From Acanthaster planci (Eukaryota; Echinodermata; Asteroidea; Valvatida; Acanthasteridae), in contig NW_019091431.1 of assembly GCF_001949145.1 (NCBI RefSeq), positions 124,001 to 188,000 of the forward strand: a DNA stretch of 64,000 bases, given 5' to 3'. A program made the position numbers and the translations under genes. Positions 52,501 to 64,000 of this stretch are shown here, one piece after another. Position 1 is the stretch's first letter. Each line of letters begins with the position of its first letter. Under the pieces are notes generated by a model. That model had not been told where the DNA came from. It saw only the letters and a list, made by a program, of their open reading frames with translations, and did not search any database.

Positions 52501-53592
52501 GCCTTCAGCCTGATATAGAGAGGAAGGACTCAATAAAGTGTAGCAGTCTTTGTGTCGTTATTGTAAATTGTGGGTATTGTAAATGGCCAGGCAGCGAAGC
52601 TTAGTTAGGGATAAACATTTCCTTGAAATGGCGTTTTTTCGTCGATGTTATATTCAACTGCCGCTTTCATAAACAGTGCTCTTCTTATTAATCATTAGCT
52701 GGTTATAATTGTGAAACTATTCGATTCTCTGTTTAAGATATTTCACATTTATTTCAATCTCACTCGCATTTCTATTCAAACAATGTACGATATAAAAATG
52801 GACGTTAATGTTATGATTTGAACACAGACTACTGAATAATTTCAAACAAGAGGACGTGCTTGTTCAGTGGAGTAGGTCAAGGTCTCAGAATTGGAGGCCT
52901 TTCATCTAGGGAAGAAGTCTGCAAAATTGCAAAGTGCGGCAAAAATGCTACTTTTACAAGACTCACCCGCCAATACATTGTTACTTTAAACCGATATGGT
53001 TATCCCCAAGCCCCTGCAGAGGCATGTCAGTATGGGAACGCAATTATTTATAATACATTGGCAAGTAATATTTTGGGGGTAAGGTCAGGGTTATAGGCCA
53101 TGTTTTATGCTTTGCAGTGTGTGAGAATTTCTGTAAAGTTACAGTACGACCTTAATATCCAGTCAGTATACAAAACATTGTTTAATTCTGCCCTTTGGCT
53201 GCAATTTTGTCTGCCAAGAGCTATGTTCTGAGAAAACAGACGTTTTGTATTAGTAAGTCATCACATAAATTACTTTTTTTCTAAATGGCTGTGCAATCTG
53301 CGACATGCAAAAGAGGCACACTAAAGTATGGCACAGAAAAGATCAGTGGTACACTTTGGGATGGTTCCCAATCGTCGTGTCTGCAATATTTGCCCACAAA
53401 CGTAACGAAACCACACTAGTGAGCACAATTTATAGAAATCTCATCTCTATTTTTTGCTGTTGAAGTCATGAGCTGTGTGGTCGTGTGAGTACCGTGTGAG
53501 TTGGCACTTTTTCGTATCAGTTACTGCTTGAGTTACTGTTATCGATGTGAAGCTCAAACACTGACATTAAAGACAGTTTTAACGGTCAATTA

Positions 53593-53610
53593 TTTTCGCG
53601 CCATCTTGGC
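53593..53610 (+). promoter_or_regulatory. E2F-like plus YY1-like motif pair
   Basis: TTTTCGCGCC overlaps GCCATCTTGG. These match the E2F and YY1 consensus forms often found close to transcription starts in animals. It is 3.3 kb upstream of the SLC22 start codon and could mark a 5' untranslated exon or an unrelated transcript. Confidence 0.25.
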
Positions 53611-56600
53611 TCTTTTATGCTAAGATTATTGGTGCCAATAACACAGTAGCCATAAAGCGTAATACGGTACGTGTATTACTACATGCATTATGTATATTCC
53701 CCCAGCGTACACAGATACCTAGCCTCATACCATTATCCACATCTCTGTATCTACATTTTTTTATGTGAATCCAACCATGAACTAGCGGTATTTACTTTGA
53801 CCGATTCCAACATTCAGCATTGTCAAGTTGGGTGCGTTTTAAACCACTACTCAGTTTGTTTTGTCGCGTGAACTAGGTCGTGCTGTCCCTGAACTAGTTT
53901 ACGACTCGTTTCAACAACTGCGTGAAAATATACAAACAAAATCTCAAAATCTTTAGAGATTCCTTCGTGAAATCCACTGACAAGTATCACCAGTTTAAGC
54001 AATCGTTATACTTGGGTCAAAAAGATGCGATTTACCTGACAGTGTCGTTATGTTACTTAGTTATCTTAGTTCTACTATTAATGATGTCAACAGTGTGTTC
54101 GCGGAGATAGAGAAACAAAACAATCCAGATAAACGTGTTTATTTTAGCGCGCTGAAGACGGCGGTTCTTTGGACTTTTAGGAGTTGTTCACTGCCAAAAA
54201 TATTCAAATAGTGCGGCATAATATAGACAACTGGCATTTCAAACTTTACTCACTGACCCCCGAATAAGAGCTCAGATCACAAGCATTTTAGACTTCCATT
54301 AACTTTTGTATACAAAACTCACGGACGTATATACATTATACACGTCCATGACAAAACTCAACTTGTTACTTTGTGCGCCATTCCATTGTGATGTCATCAA
54401 GCAAGCCAGGCAAATTAAAGAAGGGGGATACGGAAAACTAAACGTGAGCAAAACATGATTCGTGCATGAAAGATCTTGAATCAAAGGATTTGTTAGTAAG
54501 TTGATAACTTTGGTGCTCTTGAAAAGTTATTAAGATAAACTTAACTTTGAATTTTGTAAGTTTGTTTGTGCGCGAGTTTATTGTTCATTACGTCACTGTA
54601 GTTAAACGTTGCCAAGCCTACCGGGGACATTTATAGAAGAAAAATCTTTATGCATAGTACTTTCAGTGGTTACACTGACAATACACGTATCACTGTAAAA
54701 ATAATCAGTAAATAACATTAAAAATGAAAAGGTGCTCAGAGTTTAGACACATTTCGAAACGTGTTTCAATGCTAAGCAGATTTTACAAACCTAAACGTGT
54801 ACCATAGAAACGTGTTTAGCTTTCATGCACATTTCTTAACGTGTTTTAGCCTGACATTCAGCCTAAATGTGGGCACAGAGAATGTTTAGACGCTGAGCGC
54901 TGTTTTTACAAGTGTATAGTTTACGAAGGTTTTTAAAATGTTTCACAGCCTCCACCATATTAAACTAGATGTGGTTTTTAAGAGTCATGTCTAGGATAAT
55001 TGGAGGAAATTATATTAGCGTCACAATTAAGACAAATGTGAGAAAATTAATACTAACATCAAACAGAGACGGCAGAAAAATCGGAATGGTTGAAAATCTG
55101 CACAATTTCCAACGTCATTATGAAACTGTTGGCAAAGGATGTTTGCCCCGTCGATAGTGAACGCACTTCATCCTTTAAGTAAGCGTGCTAGAAAGCTCGC
55201 ATGGAGATAAAAACCGACTCAAATCCATATCCCCATGGCAACTGACAGTGGAGTTAGGATAAAATGTAAACCTTTGGCCTGTGATTAAAAACAGGGAAGA
55301 TGGTCTGAAAAAAATGCAACGGCTGTTTCATGTTGGCACGCGCGTTAGTAGTGGTTTCATTTCAGCGAATGTGGTTGAAAAGTTTAGGTATCCTTATTTA
55401 TACATATCCTAAAAACTGAACATTCAGAGAAATTATAAAGTGTGATTTTGATTACCACTAGCCGGGTTTTAAACACCTATTTACTTGTCACAAAACGTTG
55501 CCATCGCTTGATCACATAGGCTAAATTGGTTGTACACAGCAAACGATGGAGACGCGTATGGCCATTATTGTTTCTTAAATTACAAATTCATTGTATCGAT
55601 CATGGTATATAATTGTGCGTATTAGTGACTTTGTAAACCTCTAGGCGCTCCTGGTAAGGGCACAAGCCCTTAAAATTACAACAGCGGTTAGCCTCGTTAA
55701 TCCTTTTCTTGATTTTACTGTAAACTTTGTCATCAAAATTTCTTTGCTCAGCATTGTTACAATAAACTAAGTAAACTATAGTACACCGTACAATTTGTCG
55801 AATTCGACAGATTATTGGGCATGTTTAGGGCTAGAATGTATTACAAGGTGAAATGTAATTACATTTTGAGCACCAGTAAGTAAACTGTTATCGTTAGAGG
55901 CAGGGCAAAGTGTTTTTCCCACTGCGCTGCTTGTAGTTTTACAGCTAAAGTCGAATTGCTGCTCGGTCAGATTTTGACTTGAGATAAACGCTAGAATGAA
56001 AAAGTACAACTGGGGCTGTCGGTAATATAGTGTTAGAAAAACCGCCGCACACTAAAGACAAATCAAAACCAGATTAGTTCCACTTTGGTTAAAGGTCGTG
56101 TCTGATTACTGTGAACATTAATCACCTCCATACTGTGGCAAAAGATAAAAAGTAAGGCATGCCTTTAAAAAATACAAGAATTCCCGACTGAAAAGATCCA
56201 GCAAGGATTTGCCGACGCAAAATGACAAACTGTTTATAAGATAACTGCCTTTCACAGTTCTGACACGCATATGTGTTTTTGTTGCCTTCAGCAGATAACC
56301 ATCTACAAGGTCGTTTGAAGTTGAGCCGGTAAAGATGCAAATAAGTACCAGATGTAAAATAAATATCCAGCTGTGCGTGTATGGAATTGTAATTCGCAAA
56401 AACTAAATTGCATCAAAAATTTGATTTTTGTTCCTTATTCTTACCATGAGGAAGAGGATGACAGGTGGTCGGCTAGTACCACGGAATTTCGGTGAATTTC
56501 GTAGAGCCACAAGTTCAAAAGGTTTCTCATGAAATTACACGGGCCTTGACTCAAATGACTAGTTTCCCACAATGCATCGGGTCTAATCGATAAATCCGAA

Positions 56601-56935
56601 ATATTTTATATTATTTTGTTTGCTTAAACATTCGATATCTGTCTTTTGCCCTAGTAGCTTTAGCGTGGGCCCTCATTTCTGAGTCAAAGTTGTTTGGCTG
56701 AGTTTACAGTTTGCACTTTCACACCATAAGGTAACTTGAAAATTCAGGGGAAAAAAATTGCCTATTGTCTGGTCACAGGGTAGGGCCGCACGTCACCTGT
56801 GTGTTGGTTTAAATGGTCCATTCAGTCAGTAGTAAACTCCAGCAACGGATGCCACGTAAAGAGCTCTGTTGACAAGCAGCTGGACATACCAATACAGATT
56901 AGATAATTCACGAGGAAATATTTCAGCAGGAACAC

Positions 56936-57271
56936 ATGGATCTGGACGAGGTTTGGGTGTTTTTGGGAGACTTTGGTCGATACCAAACCTTAGCTTATAT
57001 CCTGATCACGCTTGTCGGGACATGGTTACCAGCATGGCAGATCTTCGGAATTATCTTCACCGGCCATCAACCACCGTTCCACTGCCGGGCAAGCCCGGGA
57101 TTCTCGCTGAATGAGAGTGTGCCTTTTAACGAAACTTTCTCGCAATGTGACATGTTCGAAGTGTTGCAGGATAGAAATGGAACTTCCTTTATCAATACGA
57201 GCCAAGAAGTGAAATGCAGAAACGGATACGACTATCAGCCCATTTATGGCGAAAACACCATTGTTATGGAG
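56936..57271 (+). CDS. SLC22 exon 1: N-terminus, TM1 and glycosylated loop
   Basis: It starts at the ATG in context ACACATGG, with 112 codons, phase 0, donor GTAAGA. It contains TM1 (YILITLVGTWLPAWQIFGII) and most of the extracellular loop. Confidence 0.95.
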
Positions 57272-60200
57272 GTAAGAGGTTACACTTCTGAAATTCTGTG
57301 AATATTCCGTGCAAAAACAAATTAAGCCTCCTCTTGATGTGTCTGGATTTTCTCAGATATACATGCACTTTCCAATGTTTAACACAGGTTGAGGTTAGGG
57401 CACTAAACAAGGCGAAACGTCGTGGTGAACTCGCAGACTTTTAAGGAAATGGAGTGGGTTGGCAGTGACAAAGTCTAATTATTTTAGTTTATATTTTTCA
57501 TTGGCGTATTTTACCATCCTTTGCCAAATTAAATGTTTGTCAGTTTTCTTTTTTAATATTTGTCATAGCTCGACCTTGTCTGTGACCAAGAAATCCTCGC
57601 CAGTACCGCTCAATCCATCTTGTTCACCGGCGTGTTGGCTGGGGCTTTCATCTTTGGTCATCTCTCGGACCTCATCGGTCGGAAGACAGTTCTGCTACTC
57701 AGTGTATTACTCCAAGCAGGTGCTGGTACTGCTATCTATTTTGTGTACGAGTATCATTGGTTCGCCATGCTGTGGTTCTTTATCGGAATGTTCGAGCAGG
57801 TAAGTTTTCTCTTTCAATTCTTTCCTCTTGATGAAATTTATTGTTCAATTTGTCTTTGTCATTAACAGAACCGTTGCCTGTTGTCCGGTTATTATGATGT
57901 TGGAATTCCACTGCATGTTGGTTTAAAGATGTATAACTGTTGAGCTGAGCAACTAATTTCCTGAGTTATGATTTAGATAGTTGGATGCATCTGTCTGTCT
58001 GGCTGCTCGATATATTGGCAGCAGGTTGATTTCTCGGCTGGCCCGTGTTCTGCAAATGAATGGCTCGCTGTTTTCCGGCTAGTCGACTGTAGCTGTTAAC
58101 TTACGCACAATTCTTGTTGACCATTTCAACAAAAGATTTTCCTTATTTCCAAACTATATTTTGTAACTCTGGGACCACACAATATCCATTTCCTGCTCTA
58201 TGGAAGAAATATCATGACCACAGCAGTCAAATACCAACCACTAACATCCAAATCACAAGACCTGACCTAAACCAAGCATGTTTTGCTCTGTCTTCCCAAG
58301 GGTATGAACCTGACTGAGTATGTACTCATCATGGAGATGTTTTCTCCCAAGAAGCGATCCATTGCAGGTTGTATCAACAACATCTCTTGGGGAGTGGGCG
58401 TGACCCTGTTGGCTCCCATCGCGTACTTTCTCAGAGATTGGCGTAAAATGCAACTTGCTATCTCAGTGCCGTGTGTTGTGGCCATACCGCTCTGGTTGTA
58501 AGTATCACTGACAATCATTATTTCAGACTTTGAAATGTAGAAAAATTCTCCAGTCTAGTTAAAAATGAGCATTTTAATGAGACTCAGTTGTACTGAGAGA
58601 CAAATCGTGTTATCTCAAAGGAGTAGGCCCTGATCTGTGAAATTACAGGCCATAAATCAGTCATTGCCTATTACACATTCTAATACCGAATGTGGGATGT
58701 CAACCTGCAAAACCTTCAGTCAAACAGATCTTCCACATCTCCTACATAATAATTATATGCTAAACTCACTCACGTGGGGAAATAATCCTGAGGTATTGAG
58801 TTGTTCATTTTGTTCACCTGATTTCACCCCAAATCCCATTCGGCCATCACAGCACGCATGATGATTTCAAGAGGACGAACTATTTTCAAAGGTTCACAGC
58901 AATAATAAACAGGGTATACGATGAACGAAATCCGTAAGACCGTCCAAGGTGACCGGCTTTATTGGCATAACTCAGGGACTTGATGTACAGTGCTTAGATA
59001 TAAACTTGAGTGCAAGATTTTGATAATTTCTTCACCAGTGGTTCATTTGTAAGATCTAAACGAAACTTTGGGCAACAAACACAGACAGCATTCAAGCGAC
59101 GGTCAGCTTGTCAACAATCCCAACACTCACACACACTGTGAACAACACAGCTAGTGTGATTTCTTGAGAATGAAACTTTTCTTTTGTGTGACTTACCGTT
59201 CTGCATGGGGCTCCATGTAGTCTGTTCTATCGGTCTTCTGAAACCTACATCAGCCCTGATTTTCCTGCTTGCATCGGTCCCAGTGGGACTGCAATACCAG
59301 AATAGCGCACTAAACCGTTTATTTAATGGTTTAAAGCTAAATAACTTGATTACAAAGGTATGAAAACAACATACAAGCTGTAGCTTTGGGCGTCAAATCG
59401 GAAACTGTATCGGGTTTAGAAATCAAATCCATCAATCTGACAGAGAGTGATATACAATAGCTTTTTAGTGTTGTTACGGCACAAAGGAACCAAGATGTGT
59501 GTGGATTTCTTGGGAGTAAAAAGTACACAAAGTAGGTAACCGAAACAAAACTCAAAACGCAAAGGTGACCTTCGTTCAGTTTAAAGATGCATGCAGCTGT
59601 GGGTAACAGCTAAGAAAGCTGAAATACAAAGGAGCTAACTGTTTTTCTGATTCAGATTCTGTGAGATTTTCTGTTTCCCCTTCCAGTATATTGTATGAGT
59701 CAGTCAGGTGGCTGCTTTCTAGAGGGCGACATAAAGACGCTTTTCGAATCTTGCACCGGATCGCTCGATTCAATCGAATAACTCCACCCCCTGGTGGATT
59801 CAGCGTCATCCACGAAGGTCATACCATTCGCGAATCGGATGAATTAAACGAAGCCAGTGTCTCTTATGGCAACGGTAACCTTGCAACAGTTGAGACTAAG
59901 ACATCTGAGGTCCAGAGAGATGAAGGATCAAGTGAGGACAAGGCAAAGAAAGTGAAGACTCATACTTTGATTGACATCTTGAGGAGCTGGAGAATACTGC
60001 GAAATCTCCTCATAATGTGTTTCTCCTGGTAAGTAGATGTATCAACGCTCTTTTGAAACAAAGTAGACTCTTTAAATTGTTTGTTGTTTAGTTGGGTTTG
60101 GGATAGTATAATATTTATGAATCACACATCTTTGAGAATCATTAATAATGAATTCACAATTTTCGTGTGCGTCGACTGGAAATCTGTCAGGAACACAATT

Positions 60201-63200
60201 TGGTCTCTCTTTTTCACGAGAGACAGAGGAAAAACATTTACCATAGCCGCGATCTGGAATACCTTAAAAAATTACTTCTTTTCCATGTCGAGACCTTTAG
60301 AATAGATGTCAATCAGAATAGGCCTAAAATTGCCGGGCAAGAACGTAGCCTGATAATGTTTTGATAAAACTTCTAACGTTTATGTTCGTCTAACAGCAGA
60401 AAGTGTTGGATTAACCCATCGGTCTGAATTTAATCACTTTATTTACTAACAAATACATAATACATATTTGTGTGGGGCATGAGCCGTCTTTGTTCTTCTT
60501 TGTTGGATACAGAAATGTCTAAACGAACATTTTTGTGTCTCAATGCTAATCTACTACATAACAATATCTGCATGTTGTGATATTTTCACATTCGTTTTTT
60601 CGTGTACTGCTGTTTCGTAAGGTTGAGAGGTTACAGATCTCACACAGAGAAAAGAAAAAAAAAATTACCAGAAATAAATTTCTTTCAACTTGTCCAAGAT
60701 GGACAACACGCGACCTTCACTGATGTCGAGTCTTTTATCGTCTTTTGTACGAATGAAGTTGAACCTGGATGTCAATGCGCTTAGAGTTCAACTGTACTCT
60801 GTTGCACGTCTAAAGCGTACTTCAACGCAAAACGCATGATTGCACACTGCACAGAGTTATTTCTAGCGAATTTGGCTTTAGAATTTGAAGCTGAGGCTCA
60901 ACTTTGCCTGTTCCAAGCTTAAATCCACCTTCGACTTTTCTGTTACTTTCAAGCTTCATCGAAACCAAAACACGATCAATAGTGCACCACGAGTCAATAG
61001 TAGAGTATATTCTTTTGGACCTAAATAGAAGTATTCATTTCTGGAAGATCGTGACCGAGGGCAGAGAATAAAGACTGTATGTTTATGTTGAATGGGGTTC
61101 ACCACTGCCGAGATGGCGTTTAAAATAACTGATTAGATTTGTAGCGGTACGTCGTCAGAATTGTTGAACATACATAGAAATGCACTGTGTAACTAGCCTC
61201 ACTGAATCGAATTCCACCATGGTAAACATAAAATCGGTATTTCCCTGCCCATGTTCACTTCCTTTGCTAAAGTTTTTATGAAGAGTAATTTCACGTTTTT
61301 ATGGTTGTAGATATAACACATGAAAAAGGAAACACAGTGTGCATGTAGGTTAGTGGAGTTGCCATATGAAGATCCGAATATTTGGACCGAAATTCGTCAA
61401 GTATTATAGGCTATACTTAGCAATACTTGGACAAAACATGGCGGGGTTGATGCAAATCTTATCCTAATCATTATCTTAGCAATCTTCCTGTTCGTCAGAA
61501 ATTTAATTGAATCAAGTTTCTCTTTCTTTATGACAGGTTTGTCAACAGCATGGTATACTACGGCGTTTCACTGTACAGTTCCAACCTGGCTGGCGATAAA
61601 TACTTCAATTTCTTCTTGATAGCTTTGGTGGAGATACCTGCTTACGTCCTTACAAGCTTCACCATGATCTGGTACAGATTATTGGGTCATTCAACTGACA
61701 AAGGTTGATGACGTTTGACCTACGTTTAACATAAATTTCAAAGACTTCAGTTCGGAGAAAGTGTGGCCCATCAGCTAATTGACAAATTACTTTAACAGAC
61801 TTAGGCGTGTAACAGTGTTGTAGATACAACATTAATCGATATGCCTCACCCTTTCTTGACAGGTGGGGGCGTCGCCCATCTTTGCTCCTGTTCCATCTCC
61901 TTGCTGGAATTGCTTGTGTGGTTACAGCTTGTTTACCCAGAGACACAGGTGCGTCAACCTTAAATATTCATGGGTAGCCAAAATGAATCAAATTAAATTC
62001 AGAAAAATACATCTGTTGGGTTGGATTACATGAATTTGGTTAGCATAATGTGTACTAAAAATAACCGCACATTCCAGATGTTTTAAAAGAAATGCTCTCA
62101 CAACAACGCGCAAGTTATTCACTGGAATAAAAAATGTCGAAGTTGGCATTTTCTACTTTGCATTCATGTCAGCACCCACCTCATAATCCTGCTACCTTTT
62201 ATCTCTTGTTATGTGTTAGAAGACGCAGCAGACTATGAGATTCCAATCGTGGTTATGGCAGTGTTTGGCAAATTCTGCATTACGTGTAGTTTCGGCGTGG
62301 CTTTCCTCTACAGCACAGAGATATTTCCAACACCAGTCAGGTGCAGAATTCATCAGTCATTCATTAGTGATTCCTAAATACCTTTCGACAGTTTCCCTAT
62401 TCAACAACGTCCAACTTGACTGTGTATTAACATTTTGATAATGCCCGCTGCGAAAAATGCGCTTGCACCTGGAAACAATTCATTCCTATTGGTCAAGAGT
62501 CTGTGTGCGCCACGGCGCGGCACGCAGAACCCACCAAGCACAAGCCAAGTCCGTATAAGGAGATTTTTGCACAAGGAATGTACCATAAAATGGACGGGGG
62601 TGTTCGGGAAATGAAAGTAAAATTCTTGTACAAAGTCGATGGAAATTTATCGTATATTGGGTTCTTTTGACTCTCCGACTAAAATGGTATTTATGAATGG
62701 GAATAAGCATGTACTTTGTGGGTCGTTTGATAATGACCTGATAACGCTGACAACCTCATAACGACTTCGCTTGCGGTTCGAGTATTACTTTTATTCCCTT
62801 ATAATATCAAATGATTTCAAAAAATCCAGAAAGAAACACTTGATAATGAATTAAAAACAAAGTGAAACTATAATGGGGATCCAAGGGGGTTCTCGTAAGT
62901 TTCAGTGTTCACATTATTTCCTCAATCAAAATCATCTTCAAAAAGTTGCATAACAAGGATAAATCGAACGCCAATTACGTTTTGGATCTTTTCCCTGTCA
63001 GGAATATCGGTTTTGGCATGTCGTCGTTCTGTGGACGAGTTGGAAGCATTGTTGCACCGTTTGTTGTGTACCTTGTAAGTAGCAAAACTTGCCTGCTCGC
63101 GAGTATTAAAATATTCCAGAACAACTACTCCAAGTTTATCCAGCGCCTTTTGTCCAGGAATTTCCCATGAATCGACCTTGTGTGCGTCGGTTATATGCAG

Positions 63201-63540
63201 TGGTATCAATGCCCTTGACTTTGAGCAACGTACCGAAGCAAAATTGCAATCCTTTTACTTTACTGATGTATTTCAGGACAAAGTGTCTCACTTCATCCCT
63301 CTGAACATCTTTGGAGGTCTAAGTCTTCTAGCTGCAGGACTGGTTCTCGTTCTACCGGAGACAAGAAATAAACCACTCCCCGAGACTATCGAGGAAGCAG
63401 AGAGTCTAGGTCGAATGACATCACCCAGCAACCGAGGCAGTGCAAGCAAAGATGTAACATCAGTGCATGGGGAGACCACTGGCCCTCCTAACAATGGGAT
63501 GGTGAATGTTGCTATGCAGGACGAAAATGATTGGCTGTGA
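56936..63540 (+). CDS. SLC22-family organic ion transporter, complete, nine exons
   Basis: Exons: 56936-57271, 57569-57799, 58301-58497, 59687-60028, 61537-61671, 61863-61948, 62220-62340, 63002-63074 and 63277-63540. They join in phase to 594 residues. The start MDLDEVWVFLGDFGRYQ is the typical SLC22 N-terminus. It is followed by helix 1 and a large extracellular loop with cysteines and several N-glycosylation sites (NES, NET, NGT, NTS). Helices 2-12 carry the family motifs GHLSDLIGRK, ESVRWLLSRGR, GRRPSLLL, STEIFPTPVR and PETRNKPLPETIEEAE. These are plasma-membrane facilitators of organic cations, anions or zwitterions. The substrate cannot be inferred here, nor can OCT, OCTN and OAT subtypes be separated. 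The cytoplasmic loop between helices 6 and 7 is longer than usual. Confidence 0.95.
57569..57799 (+). CDS. SLC22 exon 2: TM2 and TM3
   Basis: The acceptor is TGTCATAG and the donor is GTAAGT, phase 0, 77 codons. LDLVCDQ ends the loop; GHLSDLIGRK is the major facilitator signature between TM2 and TM3. Confidence 0.96.
58301..58497 (+). CDS. SLC22 exon 3: TM4 to TM6
   Basis: The acceptor is TTCCCAAG; the exon leaves in phase 2 at GTAAGT. It encodes GMNLTEYVLIMEMFSPKKRS and then TM5 and TM6 ending VVAIPLW. Confidence 0.96.
59687..60028 (+). CDS. SLC22 exon 4: long cytoplasmic loop and start of TM7
   Basis: The acceptor is CCTTCCAG, phase 2 in and out. It encodes ILYESVRWLLSRGRHKDAF, a charged loop of about 80 residues rich in Glu, Ser and Lys, then TLIDILRSW and the start of TM7. 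The usual ESPRWL has Val in place of Pro. Confidence 0.95.
61537..61671 (+). CDS. SLC22 exon 5: TM7 and TM8
   Basis: The acceptor is TATGACAG and the donor is GTACAG, phase 2 in and out. It encodes FVNSMVYYGVSLYSSNLAGD and FFLIALVEIPAYVLTSFTMI. The ALVEIPA helix is typical of SLC22 TM8. Confidence 0.95.
61863..61948 (+). CDS. SLC22 exon 6: TM9
   Basis: The acceptor is CTTGACAG, phase 2 in and phase 1 out. It encodes WGRRPSLLLFHLLAGIACVV plus TACLPRDT. GRRPSLL is the second-half repeat of the facilitator signature. Confidence 0.95.
62220..62340 (+). CDS. SLC22 exon 7: TM10
   Basis: The acceptor is TGTGTTAG, phase 1 in and phase 2 out. It encodes IPIVVMAVFGKFCITCSFGV and AFLYSTEIFPTPVR, the STE-(L/I)-(Y/F)-PTxxR motif of SLC22. 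Confidence 0.96.
62417..62790 (+). repeat. Dispersed repeat, copy 2
   Basis: It lies in intron 7 of the SLC22 gene and is collinear with 38930-39340, in the same orientation. It carries GAATGTACCATAAAATGGAC, GGGTGTTCGGGAAATGAA, TTGACTCTC and ATGAATGGGAA among others. It is diverged from copy 1 by substitutions and small gaps. Confidence 0.7.
63002..63074 (+). CDS. SLC22 exon 8: TM11
   Basis: The acceptor is CCCTGTCAG and the donor is GTAAGT, phase 2 in and phase 0 out. It encodes NIGFGMSSFCGRVGSIVAPF plus VVYL. The RxxGxGxxSxxxRxGSxxAPF pattern is that of TM11. Confidence 0.96.
63277..63540 (+). CDS. SLC22 exon 9: TM12 and cytoplasmic tail
   Basis: The acceptor is ATTTCAG, phase 0. It encodes FIPLNIFGGLSLLAAGLVLV, LPETRNKPLPETIEEAESLG and a Ser/Thr-rich tail ending NDWL before TGA. 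Confidence 0.96.
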   Translation, partial: DKVSHFIPLNIFGGLSLLAAGLVLVLPETRNKPLPETIEEAESLGRMTSPSNRGSASKDVTSVHGETTGPPNNGMVNVAMQDENDWL

Positions 63541-64000
63541 GAGATAGCAAATATGGAGCCTAGCTAGGAATGTGATGTAACATTCAGTCTTACGATTGCT
63601 GATCATAGAAGTATAGAATTGGGATAGTCTGATGTAACGAAACCGTTAAAACGACTTGGAGTTGGGCTAAGCTATTGTGTTTGTCGAAGAAATGGGTTGG
63701 GTGAGCCTTGGGGAGGATTTAGACAGTGGGGCTGGGGGACAAAGGAGTGCATTGACATTACTCAATGCAAGACGTGAAAACGGACCGTCATTGGGCACTG
63801 TTTCGTTTCGTTTCCGAAATATACTTCCAAGACTTGAAAAGAGATCTTTATATTGCTCGAGTTGCAGATATACCGCTAAACGACTTATGTGTGAAAAAAC
63901 TTCAGAACTTTTTAGTATGTTATGTTTTTAATTAGGCGTGGTATTTCCGTCAATATATACTGGACGAATTTGGATAATTACGCGAATCATTTAGGTGTGT
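63541..64000. other. 3' flank of the SLC22 gene
   Basis: It should contain 3' untranslated sequence. No AATAAA was seen on the plus strand before the edge. An open frame at 63677-63931 shows no domain. Confidence 0.5.

Larger units (their letters stand above)
48960..56935. other. 3' untranslated region and intergenic spacer
   Basis: The stretch begins with the 3' end of the MCF2L-type locus. Its later part should contain the promoter and 5' end of the SLC22 gene. Short frames (for example 52860-53096 and 53922-54110) have no recognisable domain. No RNA gene or transposon was recognised by eye. Confidence 0.55.

Noticed and set aside
60160-60310. Frame with a WNTL motif reminiscent of retroelement reverse transcriptase tails
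   Set aside because: Too short and too degenerate to separate from chance in an SLC22 intron.

Overview
This is a eukaryotic (metazoan) genomic window with spliced genes, GT-AG introns, long AT-leaning non-coding stretches and no bacterial signatures. The dispersed TACATGTA and AGGCCTA palindromes, together with the gene content, suggest an invertebrate deuterostome such as an echinoderm or hemichordate. That assignment is an impression from sequence style, not proof.

Three genes can be read by joining exons whose phases match. (1) On the minus strand, 599-2840 holds four exons of a Tctex-type dynein light chain of the DYNLT2B (TCTEX1D2) type. The last short exon lies off the left edge. (2) On the plus strand, 9406-48959 holds a large Dbl-family Rho guanine-nucleotide exchange factor of the MCF2/MCF2L (Dbl/DBS) type. 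About 25 exons encode a basic and cysteine-rich N-terminus, a Sec14 (CRAL-TRIO) domain, a spectrin-type coiled-coil region, DH and PH domains, an acidic linker and an SH3 domain. An unusual 1.5-kb exon of 13-residue repeats lies downstream. (3) On the plus strand, 56936-63540 holds a complete nine-exon SLC22 (organic cation/anion transporter) gene of 594 codons.

The most interesting content is in the MCF2L-type gene. The DBS protein is known to link phosphoinositide and membrane binding to Rho/Cdc42 activation. Here the sequence hints at several unreported-looking variants. There is a 27-nt phase-preserving microexon inside the Sec14 domain, a phase-0 cassette in the spectrin-DH linker, and an internal alternative first exon that would give a DH-PH-SH3-only form. 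At the C-terminus the SH3 exon ends in phase 1 while the repeat exon needs phase 0, so the two may be alternatives. The repeat exon has a higher-order four-unit (52-residue) organisation.

Non-coding structure includes a 700-bp assembly gap beside a 51-bp minisatellite, 39-bp and 71-bp intronic minisatellites, and a GGTT microsatellite. There is also a TTAA-flanked (piggyBac-like) miniature element, a second TTAA-associated hairpin, a foldback element, and two diverged copies of one dispersed repeat about 23 kb apart. No rRNA, tRNA or CRISPR was found. Exon edges were worked out by eye from splice consensus, phase continuity and family similarity, with no transcript data.
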